Origin: Olavius algarvensis Delta 4 endosymbiont
GTDB lineage: Bacteria > Desulfobacterota > Desulfobacteria > Desulfobacterales > CAJINA01
DNA: 64,000 nucleotides
Reading direction: 5' to 3'
Assembly (NCBI GenBank): GCA_905176665.1
Contig: CAJINA010000176.1
Location: 1 to 64,000, forward strand
Position numbers and translations under genes: made by a program. Below are positions 43,795-52,835 of the stretch, in pieces. Numbering within the stretch: position 1 is the stretch's first letter; every line of letters begins with the position of its first letter. The notes under the pieces were generated by a model that was not told where the DNA came from, ran no database searches, and saw only the letters and a list, made by a program, of their open reading frames with translations.

Positions 43795-44174
43795 ACCTGC
43801 CGGTCCAGCATCCGTCCCCCGGCAAAACACCGATCTTCTGCCATGAGCACCAAAATACTGGTCCGAGTATTAAACTCTTATCAACCCGAAATCATGATAA
43901 AATGCTGAATATATTGGACTGGGCCGCGTTGCCCGATCTGCCCCGGGCCTGGCGCACCGGATTACACCCCTCAAATTTTTTTGGCTAAAATTTGAAATAA
44001 TTTTTCCATTCTGATAGAACCGTTTCATACTCCTGCCAGTCTAGCACTGACAGCTGCAATAGAAATTTTGGGCGCGGTTAACGGCGGTCTCCCCGGCCGC
44101 AGGGATGCGAGGCCAACCGGCCCAAGAAAACGGGCGCCCCCTTTTTAAAAACAAGATAAGGAATTGCGGAGCTA
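43795..44174. other. Spacer with structured GC-rich leader
   Basis: 380 bases without a gene. The first part is mixed-composition and ends in an AT-rich stretch (43970-44030). A GC-rich, foldable segment lies at 44071-44147 before the HD-domain gene. Confidence 0.5.
44071..44147 (+). promoter_or_regulatory. Structured leader before HD-domain gene
   Basis: GGGCGC pairs with GCGCCC at the ends of a GC-rich segment. It contains GGGATGCGAGGCCAACCGGC, which faintly resembles the GGGACGCAAAGCC half of GEMM-I c-di-GMP riboswitches. The other required GEMM helix and the CACAGGGCAAACC element are absent. The segment ends with CCCCCTTTTTAAAAA, so a terminator or attenuator is the simplest reading. Confidence 0.35.
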
Positions 44175-45098
44175 ATGACGCCATCGAATTCAGACCGAAC
44201 CAATGCGCTGATACTGGTCAGTGACGTAGACGCGACTATTGAAGAAACCCTGAAAATTGCAGCACGTTTCCTGGCCACTTCCGATCTTGATCTGTTCGAG
44301 GGAATTTTCAAGGATATCGATTTGCTATTCAGGGGCCAGTATCCCGGTTACCGTTCTTCCAACACCAAGTACCACGATTTTGAGCACACCATATCCGTGG
44401 TTCTGGCCACAGCCCGTTTGATTCATGGGTGTGATGTGGACGGTCTTGGGTTTCAACCGCGAGACATTCTCTTGACCCTCATTGCATCCTTATTGCATGA
44501 CGTGGGGCTTATTCAGGAAAAAGACGACCAGGAGGGCTCGGGTGCCAAATACACGGTCGGCCACGAAGAAAGGAGCATTGCTTTTTTAAGAGAATACCTC
44601 CCGGGCAAGGGATTCCCGGAGGAGGAGATCGAAACCTGCGCAAATTTTATCCGCTGTACGATATTGAGCCTGCCGCCGGCCGAAGTCCCGTTTCCATCGC
44701 CGGAACATCGCAACCTCGGGTATATCGTCGGCACAGCCGATCTGTTGGCCCAGATGGCGGACCGCTTTTACCTTGAGAAACTGTTACTGCTCTATAAGGA
44801 ATTCGAAGAAGCCCGCCTGCCCGGGTTTGATTCCGAACTGGAATTGCTCCAGAAGACCAAGGCCTTTTTTGAAATCGTGGCCCAAAAAAGGTTGAATGAT
44901 GATCTCGGTGGGATTTGTCAACACATGCGGGCGCATTTCCAACAGTGGCTGTCCATCGATGCGGATTTGTATTCCGAGTCCATCAACAACCACATTACCT
45001 ACCTCGAAGCTCTAACCGAAAAATGCGGTAATTCGCTGGATTGCTATCTTGACAATCTTCGGCGGGGTGGGATCGTCCAAAAAAGCCAGGGCGAATAA
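44175..45098 (+). CDS. HD-domain phosphohydrolase-like protein
   Basis: 307 aa. The HD-type metal-binding set is visible: YHDFEHTISV, LIASLLHDVGL (His-Asp), GHEERS and a late GTADLLAQMADR Asp. The spacing is like cyclic-nucleotide phosphodiesterase/HD-domain hydrolases. No receiver or HD-GYP motif is seen. ATG start with GGAG upstream. The substrate is unknown; a nucleotide second messenger is possible. Confidence 0.78.
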   Translation: MTPSNSDRTNALILVSDVDATIEETLKIAARFLATSDLDLFEGIFKDIDLLFRGQYPGYRSSNTKYHDFEHTISVVLATARLIHGCDVDGLGFQPRDILLTLIASLLHDVGLIQEKDDQEGSGAKYTVGHEERSIAFLREYLPGKGFPEEEIETCANFIRCTILSLPPAEVPFPSPEHRNLGYIVGTADLLAQMADRFYLEKLLLLYKEFEEARLPGFDSELELLQKTKAFFEIVAQKRLNDDLGGICQHMRAHFQQWLSIDADLYSESINNHITYLEALTEKCGNSLDCYLDNLRRGGIVQKSQGE

Positions 45099-45141
45099 AT
45101 CTTGCCCGAATAGCCTCCGTCCCCTTTATTCACGCACCTGT

Positions 45142-45326
45142 TAGAAGCTATCTCAAAGATGGGTTTTGGTTCAAGGTCCCGTCTACGCCTTCCAGGCATC
45201 CGTCTTCGCTTATCAAGCTACGCCGGACAAGACGCTGGACAGGCAAGGCTCCCAGCAGAGTCTATCAGCCATAGCTTCAGCGCAGGCTGAAGATTGGGTT
45301 AAAAGACTTTTTTGCGACAGCTTCTA
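45142..45326. mobile_element. Hairpin/TIR element C
   Basis: 185 bp with ends TAGAAGCTATCTCAAAGATG (45142-45161) and the inverse CTTTTTTGCGACAGCTTCTA (45307-45326), about 15/20 complementary. It includes the TTTTGGTTCAAGG and GATTGGGTTAAAAG blocks of the family. It fills the gap between the convergent HD-domain and hydroxyacid dehydrogenase genes, one base from the latter's stop codon. Confidence 0.65.
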
Positions 45327-45327
45327 T

Positions 45328-46278
45328 TCACGAATCCCTGGTATAAAGCGGCTCTTCATTGCGAGCCACGCGTCGGATGTTTTCGGCAACCACGCGCACG
45401 ATGCCCTGCATGGACAGGTCCGTCACGCCGCCGATATGCGGGGTGGCCATGACATTGTGTCCGAAAATGGGGTCGGCCGGATCCGGGGGCTCCTCCCAGA
45501 ACACATCCAGGCCCGCGCCGGCGATGCGACCTTCGCCCAAGGCAACCTCGAGGGCCTGGCGGTTAACGATGCCTCCCCGGGAGAGGTTGATTAAAAACGC
45601 ACCCGGCTTAATGGTTGCCAAAGCGGTCTCCTCGATAAGGTTGCGGCTGTCAGCGCTAAGCGGCAGAGTCAGGACGACAAAATCTGACTGGGCCAATAGA
45701 TCGGGCAGATCAGCCGGGCGGCCGACCCACCGCAGGCCGAGTTCCTGTTTCGCCTGGCGCAGGCCGCTGCGTTTGATGCCGACCAGGCGGACACCAAAAG
45801 GTGCCAGGTGGGATGCCAGGGCACGTCCGATACCGCCCAGGCCGACGATGCCCACTGTGCGCCCCTTCAGGGACATACCCTGCGGCTCACCCATCTTTCC
45901 GGCAGCCAGGTTCGGAACCATCTGCCGCTGCCGCCTGGCCAGGCCGATCATGAGATAAATCCCGATTTCGGCAACCGAATCAGCGTTTCCGGAAATATCC
46001 GTGGGGACACTGGCAACCCAAATTTGTTTTTGGGTCGCCGCCTTTATATCCACGCCCTCGAGGCCGGCTCCGCATTGCTGGATCAGACGCAGGGGGCCGC
46101 TGTCGGCCAGCATGTCCGCCGTGACCGGGCACATGGTAGGAATCAGCACATCGGTGTCGGCCAGGCTCGCGACTTGAAAACCCCCGGTGGCCTCAAACTG
46201 ATGGCCGGGAAGTTCGGATCGCAACAGGCCTAAAAATCCACCCCAGGCGTTTTCGGGCGCCGCAAACAGTATCTTCAT
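45328..46278 (-). CDS. D-isomer-specific 2-hydroxyacid dehydrogenase
   Basis: 316 aa NAD-dependent dehydrogenase. The cofactor motif GIVGLGGIGRALASHLAPFG is followed by the catalytic Arg (LINLSRGGIVN), Glu (AGLDVFWEEPP) and His (MATPHIGGVT). ATG at 46278 with AGGAA upstream; the frame extends 7 codons further but without family similarity. It reduces 2-keto acids or oxidises D-2-hydroxy acids. Substrate not assignable. Confidence 0.92.
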   Translation of the reverse strand: MKILFAAPENAWGGFLGLLRSELPGHQFEATGGFQVASLADTDVLIPTMCPVTADMLADSGPLRLIQQCGAGLEGVDIKAATQKQIWVASVPTDISGNADSVAEIGIYLMIGLARRQRQMVPNLAAGKMGEPQGMSLKGRTVGIVGLGGIGRALASHLAPFGVRLVGIKRSGLRQAKQELGLRWVGRPADLPDLLAQSDFVVLTLPLSADSRNLIEETALATIKPGAFLINLSRGGIVNRQALEVALGEGRIAGAGLDVFWEEPPDPADPIFGHNVMATPHIGGVTDLSMQGIVRVVAENIRRVARNEEPLYTRDS

Positions 46279-46472
46279 CGCTTGGTTCCTGTCTCCCAAT
46301 GTTAAGTTGGCGGCCGATGCAAGGTGCCGGCCCTTGGGTTTGCCGCGGGCCGCCCGGCTGCCGAGAGTTCAAGATTTATCGTTGATAATAAAGGGAATAT
46401 ATGCTGAAGTAAACAACCAATGGGCATTGAGGCAAAAAGGCAGAGACTGGCTTGTTATCCAAGGAGTATTGT

Positions 46473-46706
46473 ATGCAGAAGATCTTTCTCCCGGCATTAT
46501 TGTTAAGCGTTTTTATTTTCATAGCCGGTTGCGCCACCGGCACCTGGAATCCAAACAAGGATCAATCGGAATGGGCCCAGGACCATGCTGATTGCGAAGA
46601 GATCATCCGTGCGGGGATTCGCGAGAATCCAGTGACCTATAATGCCGTGGACGAGGTGAAACTTATCCGCAGCTGCATGGAAAAAAAAGGATGGCAAAAA
46701 AAATGA
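46473..46706 (+). CDS. Small lipoprotein, 77 aa
   Basis: Lipoprotein signal peptide MQKIFLPALLLSVFIFIAGC with lipobox IAGC, then a short hydrophilic, Cys-containing domain (DQSEWAQDHADCEEIIR, LIRSCMEKKGW). Small lipoproteins with this C-x-n-C-MEKKGW end are common but uncharacterised in proteobacteria. ATG at 46473 with AAGGAG. It overlaps the next gene by 16 bases, implying translational coupling. Confidence 0.78.
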   Translation: MQKIFLPALLLSVFIFIAGCATGTWNPNKDQSEWAQDHADCEEIIRAGIRENPVTYNAVDEVKLIRSCMEKKGWQKK

Positions 46707-47239
46707 CCCGCCGGATTCTGATAGCCGCCCTCCTGTTTGCGATTCTGTACATGCCGGCGTGCATAAAAAATAAAATCTGGCAAAGTGTACCGGCCCAGCA
46801 AACCATCAGCAGTCGGTCCTATGATGTTGATTTTGAGCCCTTGAAAAAGGATACGGTTTATTTCAACTGGTTCCGGTTGACGGTGAGAAACAAAACCGGC
46901 CGGGACATGGAAATTGACTGGAACCAGACCCGCTATATACACAACGGGAAGGATGCGGGGCTTTTTGTCTTTGAAGGCGTCGTTCCTGCTGCGGTGAAGA
47001 CGGCCACCATCCCGGGCGCGCTCATATCGGCCGGCGAGACCTTCACCCGGGACATCGTTCCATTTAAACTTATCGCCTTTACCCCCCTGCGGGATCAGAA
47101 CATCGACACCGAGCGCAACAATATAGTCGCCGGACTGATCCCGGAAGGTGAAAACGGGATTTCGCTGGTTATTCGCCAAAACGGAAAAAGCGCTCGGGCC
47201 AGAATGGCAGTGACGATTGAAAGCAAAACGGCGGATTAG
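46691..47239 (+). CDS. Hypothetical lipoprotein
   Basis: 182 aa with a basic N-terminus, a hydrophobic core and lipobox LYMPAC (cysteine at about 24). The mature part looks like a beta-rich domain (VYFNWFRLTVRNKTGRDMEIDWNQTRYI). No named family recognised. Its start lies inside the preceding lipoprotein gene; an ATG four codons downstream is also possible. The two lipoproteins probably act together in the envelope. Confidence 0.72.
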   Translation: MAKKMTRRILIAALLFAILYMPACIKNKIWQSVPAQQTISSRSYDVDFEPLKKDTVYFNWFRLTVRNKTGRDMEIDWNQTRYIHNGKDAGLFVFEGVVPAAVKTATIPGALISAGETFTRDIVPFKLIAFTPLRDQNIDTERNNIVAGLIPEGENGISLVIRQNGKSARARMAVTIESKTAD

Positions 47240-47260
47240 CCGCGTATGCCGCTATCCGCC
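47230..47260 (+). terminator. Hairpin between convergent lipoprotein genes
   Basis: GGCGGAT / ATCCGCC arms with AGC / GCT inside and a 10-base loop. It overlaps the stop codon at 47237-47239. No T-run, so it is more likely an mRNA end-protecting hairpin than a strong terminator. Confidence 0.4.
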
Positions 47261-47289
47261 GTATAGAAGAACCTCATAACTTCCGGCGC

Positions 47290-47484
47290 CTATTGCCGCG
47301 CCTTTTCTTCCCGGTAAGCCTCTTTGAAATCCTGATCCATTTTCTCGATCCCGGACGTGACTTTTTTGGTACCGGTGTGGATCACTTTCTCGGTCTTGGC
47401 GGCTGTCCGCCCCATCCATCCGCAGCCTGCCAGGGCAACACCTAACCAGGTGCAGACGATAATTGCAGCAGCGAGTCGTCTCAT
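47290..47484 (-). CDS. Small entericidin-like lipoprotein
   Basis: 64 aa: MRRLAAAIIVCTWLGVALAGC signal with lipobox ALAGC, then a short, charged tail (GTKKVTSGIEKMDQDFKEAYREEKARQ). Size and composition resemble entericidin-type or other small surface lipoproteins. The gene is convergent with the preceding lipoprotein gene. Homology not established. Confidence 0.62.
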   Translation of the reverse strand: MRRLAAAIIVCTWLGVALAGCGWMGRTAAKTEKVIHTGTKKVTSGIEKMDQDFKEAYREEKARQ

Positions 47485-47630
47485 GGCGAGTATTTCTTTC
47501 CTGTAATAAAGCCTGCTGTACAGCTTGTTAGCGCACTCGCCCGAATCGCTGGCCGGAATGTAGTGAAAAATGGGATTTTTGTCAAACAGAGGTCGCTGGA
47601 AAGGCCATTTTAGGAAAGGTATTAACTAAT

Positions 47631-49547
47631 TTAAAAATTATCAGGTAGTTGTGGAACCGTGATCCGAAAGCATGAACCCTGGCCGGGAACGGAGGTTACA
47701 TTTATCGTACCCCCGTGTTTCTGGATAGCTTTTTTAGTCATGAAGAGACCGATGCCGGTACCCTTGCTGCCCTTGGATGAGTAGAACAGGTCAAACAGAT
47801 GGGTAACGGCCTCTTCATTCATTCCGCTGCCGTTGTCGCTGATGCTAAAGTGGATTTCATTGCCCCTGCGTCGAGTCTTTAACTGGATTTCGGGAATGGA
47901 GATGTCAGTATTTTCAATACACGCCTCGATGGCATTATCCAGAATATTCATCAGGGCCGCCCTAAGCAGGCTCGGATCGACTTCAAAGGAGCCCAGGTTT
48001 GGCTCCATATCGCATATCAGGTCAATGCTGGCCCCCCTGACCTTGTGCTCGATATTGGCTGCCAGATCAGCCATGAACGCGGCGACATCAATTCTTTCCC
48101 GTTCCAGTTCCCGGTCCTTGGCATGGTACAGGATGTCGTAAATCAATTTACGGATGCGTTCGGCCATCAGCTTGGTCAGGTCGAGACCTTCCTCGATACG
48201 ACCCGGCTTGTTACGATAAAAACCGGTTTCCATGAGGTAAAGGCCGGCATCGAGGCCGGTGAGACTGCCTTTCAGGTCGTGTGAGACCGTGCCGAGCATG
48301 AGCCCGAGCGATGCCAGATTATGCTGCAGGCGGCGCAGTTCGGTAATGTCGGCGAAAATTACCAGAACCTGGATGAGTTTCCCGGCCGCCGTCATGATGG
48401 GCGTGGTCCAGGCCATCATATTCTGCTTGGTACCACTGGCATCCGTCATGACCATCTCACCCTGCTGGGGTTGTCCGGTTCGTACGGTACGGGTTACCGG
48501 GTCCCGATAGGCTGGAAAATTAGCCGGCCGCAGCACATTGAAAAAATTGCGGCCGACCTGATCGCCGAAATTTCGCATGAATTTTCGGTTGGCCGCCGTG
48601 ATCCTGAAACGCCGGTCGATGACGACCAGTTGGCTAGGCACCGCATCGAACAACTGCTCATAGCGCTGTTGGGTGGTTTTAATCTCGGCTGCCAGTTTTT
48701 CGATTTCCTTGGTACCGGCAAATACCTCCAAAACCAGGCTGACATGCCCACTGTCATCATAAATGGGAGCTGTATGAACAGTTACTGTAACCCGAGCCCC
48801 GCTTTTATAACGTACCAATGCCCGCGTGGAACGAACCTCGATCGCCTTCAAGGCGCGCCCGACCGGGCATCCGCTGCGCGTTGCCCGCTTTCCGCAGTAT
48901 ATTCCCCAACTACTTTTATAGATGCGATTGCCGAGATATTTCGTATACGTGTTGTTGGCAGACAGGACCTGGCAGGCATTGCTGTGTATTGAGACAAAAT
49001 AGGGCAATTCATTGAAATACTTGATACCGCCCTGTACATCCGTGGCAACCATGGATATGAAGGAGGAGAGTTTGTCGATGACCTGCCGGATGCCTAAAAA
49101 CCGCTCCGTTCCCACCCGCAGTTCATCCGCCGTATCCCCTGCCAATGAGGACGCATAGACGATGCGGTCCAGGGTGGTTTCGAGTTCTTCCGAATCGAAG
49201 GGGCTGGTGATAAATTCGTACACCTGACCTTTAAACCGCGCTCTTATCGCAGACCTATTCGCTGCCGAACAAACCGCTATGAGTCCCAGGGGCGCATGGG
49301 TCGCGCCGAGATATTCGAGGATACGGACACCATCATGGCCCTCTGTATCCAATGCCACGGCTGTCGGGCGATGATCTTTGAAAAGGTTACTCAGATCAGT
49401 TTGCGGGTCAACCGGCAGGAGGCTCCAGCCCAAATTCGGCACCATCTCTCCCAGTGAGGCAGTCAAACGGGTGTTGCCCGAAATAATGGCCAGGGTGTGG
49501 GTAGTCGATTTTGGCATTGGATGTCGTGTAGTTTTGTTTATTTCCAT
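47631..49547 (-). CDS. PAS-domain sensor histidine kinase with degenerate receiver-like N-terminus
   Basis: 638 aa. Residues ~10-125 resemble a response-regulator fold (AVALDTEGHDG, ending FITSPFDSEEL, where the conserved Lys before Pro is replaced by Ser). Then two PAS-like domains (the first around ~185-290 with several Cys; the second VPSQLVVIDRRFRITAANRKFMRNFG). The phosphoacceptor His is in GTVSHDLKGSL, and the ATPase domain has NILDNAIEAC, ISDNGSGM and GTGIGLFMTKK. No membrane segment, so cytoplasmic. ATG at 49547; TTG four codons earlier possible. The DNA methyltransferase gene lies 27 bp upstream. Confidence 0.88.
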   Translation of the reverse strand: MEINKTTRHPMPKSTTHTLAIISGNTRLTASLGEMVPNLGWSLLPVDPQTDLSNLFKDHRPTAVALDTEGHDGVRILEYLGATHAPLGLIAVCSAANRSAIRARFKGQVYEFITSPFDSEELETTLDRIVYASSLAGDTADELRVGTERFLGIRQVIDKLSSFISMVATDVQGGIKYFNELPYFVSIHSNACQVLSANNTYTKYLGNRIYKSSWGIYCGKRATRSGCPVGRALKAIEVRSTRALVRYKSGARVTVTVHTAPIYDDSGHVSLVLEVFAGTKEIEKLAAEIKTTQQRYEQLFDAVPSQLVVIDRRFRITAANRKFMRNFGDQVGRNFFNVLRPANFPAYRDPVTRTVRTGQPQQGEMVMTDASGTKQNMMAWTTPIMTAAGKLIQVLVIFADITELRRLQHNLASLGLMLGTVSHDLKGSLTGLDAGLYLMETGFYRNKPGRIEEGLDLTKLMAERIRKLIYDILYHAKDRELERERIDVAAFMADLAANIEHKVRGASIDLICDMEPNLGSFEVDPSLLRAALMNILDNAIEACIENTDISIPEIQLKTRRRGNEIHFSISDNGSGMNEEAVTHLFDLFYSSKGSKGTGIGLFMTKKAIQKHGGTINVTSVPGQGSCFRITVPQLPDNF

Positions 49548-49574
49548 GGCCGGCAGCAAACTGTGGGGAACGGA

Positions 49575-50624
49575 CTAAAGGTCCATCGCAGCATAGTGGA
49601 CCGCTAAACTGCCATCGGCCTTTTGCTCCAACGTTTCGAGCCGGTCAAGGACCAACCCGATCTCCTGCCGGGTAACGACCGGGAAACCGTAAAAACTGTT
49701 AGTATATTTTATAGGCAACCGGCCCCTTTCTCTTTCATTAACAAAACGGAGATGGTTTTCAAGTCGGGTTTTTACACGAGTGTTGGCTTCCGGGACGATC
49801 TTACTGGTTCTGGACAGGATCGCAGCTCCCAAGGAGGCATCTTTTTCGATCATGATGGAACTGCGGCCAGCCGCCATGGCCGCACACAGGGTGGTGCCCG
49901 TACCGGCAAACGGGTCAAGGACCGTGTCGCCTTTCACGGAGAACATGTTGATCAATCGGTAGGGCAGTTCAAACGGAAAGGCGGCGCTTCGGCTACGGGC
50001 GTTTTTCTCATCAAACTCCTGGGAGGTTCCCTTCAAGTCCGTCCATAGATCTGAAAACCAGAGATTGCGTTCCTCCCAGAAGAATGCGCTTGCGCCCCGA
50101 TTTCCTTTTAGGGCTTCAGTTGAAAAATTTCTCCGGGGTTCTTTTCTGAACACCAGGATGTACTCGTGTTCAAGGGTGGCGTAAGCTCCGGGCGGGAGCA
50201 TGCCCGAACCCATGAACTTGTTGGGGGCATTGGTCTGCTTGCGCCACAGGATGCCCGGCAAGGCGGTAAGGCCTGTTTGGGTAAGGGCGTTGAGAATGCG
50301 GGCATGGTTGGGGTAAAGGGCGAATCGCTCGCTGATGGTTCGTACCGCATCACCAATGTTGATGCACGCCATGCCCCCTGGTTTTAAAACCCGGAAGATC
50401 TGGTGCCAGATTTGATCCAGTTCCCGGTGCATCAATTCGAAGGCGCGGTCCGCATCCAAATCGACCAGGGCCTCGGTAATGCGGGGATTCAGCCCGCCGA
50501 ACATCTCGTCCCACATGTCGATCATGGGGTAGGGCGGGGAGGTCACCACCTGATCGACACTTTCCGTATCGACTCCGGCAAGATGGCGTGAATCTTCAAA
50601 CTGTATACGGTGGACCGTGGTCAT
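49575..50624 (-). CDS. Orphan DNA methyltransferase (N4-cytosine/N6-adenine, beta-class order)
   Basis: 349 aa. Motif IV is TSPPYP near residue 29, the target-recognition region follows, and motif I is DPFAGTGTT near residue 237, so the motif order (IV before I) is that of beta-class methyltransferases; SPPY is typical of N4-cytosine enzymes. No restriction endonuclease is adjacent. The ATG immediately follows the stop codon of the upstream lipoprotein gene (TAGATG), giving translational coupling. A regulatory methylation role is possible. Confidence 0.87.
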   Translation of the reverse strand: MTTVHRIQFEDSRHLAGVDTESVDQVVTSPPYPMIDMWDEMFGGLNPRITEALVDLDADRAFELMHRELDQIWHQIFRVLKPGGMACINIGDAVRTISERFALYPNHARILNALTQTGLTALPGILWRKQTNAPNKFMGSGMLPPGAYATLEHEYILVFRKEPRRNFSTEALKGNRGASAFFWEERNLWFSDLWTDLKGTSQEFDEKNARSRSAAFPFELPYRLINMFSVKGDTVLDPFAGTGTTLCAAMAAGRSSIMIEKDASLGAAILSRTSKIVPEANTRVKTRLENHLRFVNERERGRLPIKYTNSFYGFPVVTRQEIGLVLDRLETLEQKADGSLAVHYAAMDL

Positions 50625-51242
50625 CTAAAGGTCCGGGTGATTGAAAAGTTTTTCAGGATCCAGCTTATTGACCATGTCTGAAAAAATCTCTCCCAGGAGT
50701 TTTTCAGCATCGCGGGTACCCACGATTTTGAGACGCTCGGCGCTGCCGGATACGTTCTGGTTGGTCAAAATCCGGCCGCCTTTGCTGGTGACCGCTTTGT
50801 AGGCCAGGTTGGCTTTCCAGCTTTTACCTTCGCGATCCAGAACAAACTCTTGCAGCTGGATTTCCAGAAGCGGCTGGTCTGCGGCTTGCGGGGCCAGGAC
50901 AGTTACCCCTTCCGACTCCAGGCGCCGCTGCAAAGCTTCCTTAAAAAGAGCCGCCAGGTCAAAGGCGCCGATCAGGTCCGGTTTTTGCCCTTTGGTGGCG
51001 ACATACAGCGAAAACAGGCCCGTGAAATCTTCCAGCTCTTTTTGGGCATTCGGGCCGGCAATCGTAGCCGTGGTACGTTGATCCACCACCTGGAGGAATA
51101 CGGTTTTGGGCCCGACAGGTTGCTCCGGTTGGGGCAGCTGATAAGTAACTTCAATGTAGGAGGTGGAGGCGCACCCGGCCATCAGCAGCCAGGTGACAAG
51201 GGGCAGGGCAACCACCCGTTTTAAAACTTTATTCAGTGTCAT
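50625..51242 (-). CDS. Hypothetical lipoprotein
   Basis: 205 aa starting at ATG 51242 with GGAGG upstream; a longer frame into element D is rejected. Lipobox LLMAGC, then a mature domain with AALFKEALQRRLESEGVTVL and LEIQLQEFVLDREGKSWKANLAYK, the pattern of an outer-membrane-associated lipoprotein of the LptE/ABC-transport-auxiliary (YajG-like) type. Family not certain. Its mRNA leader carries hairpin element D. Confidence 0.7.
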   Translation of the reverse strand: MTLNKVLKRVVALPLVTWLLMAGCASTSYIEVTYQLPQPEQPVGPKTVFLQVVDQRTTATIAGPNAQKELEDFTGLFSLYVATKGQKPDLIGAFDLAALFKEALQRRLESEGVTVLAPQAADQPLLEIQLQEFVLDREGKSWKANLAYKAVTSKGGRILTNQNVSGSAERLKIVGTRDAEKLLGEIFSDMVNKLDPEKLFNHPDL

Positions 51243-51787
51243 TGCGGGTTCCTCCGGGCTTCTATAGGCTATCTCAAAAATGTCTTTTGACCCAATCTCT
51301 GCGTCAGGCGCAGCCGTTAGTGCTCTCCTCGAAATACTTTGAGTATTCACCACGCAAGGCATTGGCTTCGCTGGCACCTCCGGTTGCGACCCACATTTGA
51401 AAAATAGATCAAACGGGAAGTCCCGCAACGCGGGGGAAGGTCACGGCCGCCGCACCTCGTACCAAAATCCAATTATTGAGATGGCCTCTAATATGGGCGG
51501 TGTTATATGTTGATCGGGAGCGGCAACTACCCTCGCACACTATCGTTTTCAACAGCGGCAAGTCAAGGGGCAGCCGTGATTTGCCCTTGCAAAAAACAGG
51601 GGCGTAGGGTAATTGTTCCTGTATTGTTCCATTTGGCGCCTGGGGATTTCTCTACCCCGGGCCGAACCGGTTACCGGTCGCCCGCGCAACCTGTTGCCAG
51701 GTTGGCCATTACCGGACACACCAGAAGATGGGTTGCCGCAGTGCAGTCCATGCCATTATCTGCCAATCTTTAAAGGAGGGTTCACAG
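51243..51787. other. Intergenic region between lipoprotein gene and aapJ
   Basis: 545 bases. The left half is element D (51263-51490). The right half (51491-51787) has no supportable gene; it presumably holds the aapJ promoter, but no convincing box pair was found. A clear AAAGGAGGG ribosome site precedes aapJ. Confidence 0.5.
51263..51490. mobile_element. Hairpin/TIR element D (longest copy)
   Basis: 228 bp with ends TATAGGCTATCTCAAAAAT and ATTATTGAGATGGCCTCTA (about 15/19 complementary). Family blocks CTTTTGACCCAATCTC, CTCCTCGAAATAC and the 35-base block shared with element A (51349-51383). Extra DNA around 51410-51455 is not found in the other copies. It begins 20 bases upstream of a lipoprotein start codon. 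Confidence 0.65.
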
Positions 51788-52810
51788 ATGAAGCTTTTTA
51801 AACTTGGGATGGTTGCAGTCATTGTAGCTGTTTTTGTCGTATCCGGCATCGCGACGGCCGACACGCTTGAAGATGTGAGAGCCAAAGGTTTTATTCAGGC
51901 CGGCGTGAACGGCGACCTTTACGGTTTCGGTAAGCCGGATGAGAAGGGTGTTTGGAAAGGCCTGGATGTGGATACTGCTCGGGCTATCGCTATAGCAGTG
52001 TTCGGTACGTATAAGGGCAAAATAAAGTACACTCCCCTGACAGCCAAAACTCGTTTCACGGCTCTCCAGTCCGGTGAGATTGATGTGCTGACCCGGAACT
52101 GCACTCAGACCCTGAGCCGCGATACCGCCCTGGGGCTGGATTTCGTCCAGGTCAATTATTATGATGGTCAGGGCTTCCTGATTCCGAAGAAACTGGGCGT
52201 CAAGAGTGCCAAGGAGCTGGATGGCGCCGCCGTATGCGTACTGCCCGGAACCACAACCGAACTCAACGTGGCCGACTACTTCCGTGCCAACGGCATGAAA
52301 ATGAATCCGGTAGTCATCGAAAATACCGCTGAACTGGCCAAAGCCTTCTTTGCCGGCCGGTGCGACGTTCTGACCTCCGATGCTTCCCAGTTGGCGGGTA
52401 CCCGCGCGGTAGCCCCCAACCCGAAAGACTATATCATTCTGCCCGAAATCATTTCCAAGGAACCCCTGGCCCCGGCCGTTCGCCATGGTGACAACAAGTG
52501 GAAAGATATTGTGAACTACGCCGTCCTGGCCCTGATCAACGCCGAGGAAATGGGGATCACTTCCAAAAACGTCGATAAGATGCTCATGAGCAAAGACCCG
52601 AAGGTCAAACGCTTTTTGGGTGTTACCCCCGGCAACGGGAAAGCACTGGGGATCGACGAAAAATTCGCCTACAACATCGTCAAGCAGGTGGGTAACTATG
52701 GCGAGATTTTTGAACGCAACGTTGGCGTGAATACCTCTCTGGGCATCGAGCGCGGTTTGAATGCCCTGTGGACCAATGGCGGTCTGCTGTACTCGCCGCC
52801 GTTTAAATAA
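51788..52810 (+). CDS. aapJ: General L-amino-acid ABC transporter binding protein AapJ
   Basis: 340 aa, the length of AapJ and longer than ordinary SBP_bac_3 proteins. Signal peptide residues 1-24 (cleavage near IATA-DT). Motifs LEDVRAKGFIQAGVNGDLYGFG, GLDVDTARAIAIAVFG, and VLTRNCTQTLSRDTALGLDF are typical. ATG with AAAGGAGGG. First gene of aapJQMP, which in rhizobia imports many L-amino acids; here it may supply amino acids as carbon or nitrogen. Confidence 0.93.
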   Translation: MKLFKLGMVAVIVAVFVVSGIATADTLEDVRAKGFIQAGVNGDLYGFGKPDEKGVWKGLDVDTARAIAIAVFGTYKGKIKYTPLTAKTRFTALQSGEIDVLTRNCTQTLSRDTALGLDFVQVNYYDGQGFLIPKKLGVKSAKELDGAAVCVLPGTTTELNVADYFRANGMKMNPVVIENTAELAKAFFAGRCDVLTSDASQLAGTRAVAPNPKDYIILPEIISKEPLAPAVRHGDNKWKDIVNYAVLALINAEEMGITSKNVDKMLMSKDPKVKRFLGVTPGNGKALGIDEKFAYNIVKQVGNYGEIFERNVGVNTSLGIERGLNALWTNGGLLYSPPFK

Positions 52811-52835
52811 GATCAGGTAACAATAGACGCATGTT

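Noticed and set aside
44071-44147. Formal GEMM (c-di-GMP) riboswitch call
   Set aside because: Only a partial likeness to one half; the second helix and the key CACAGGGCAAACC element are missing.
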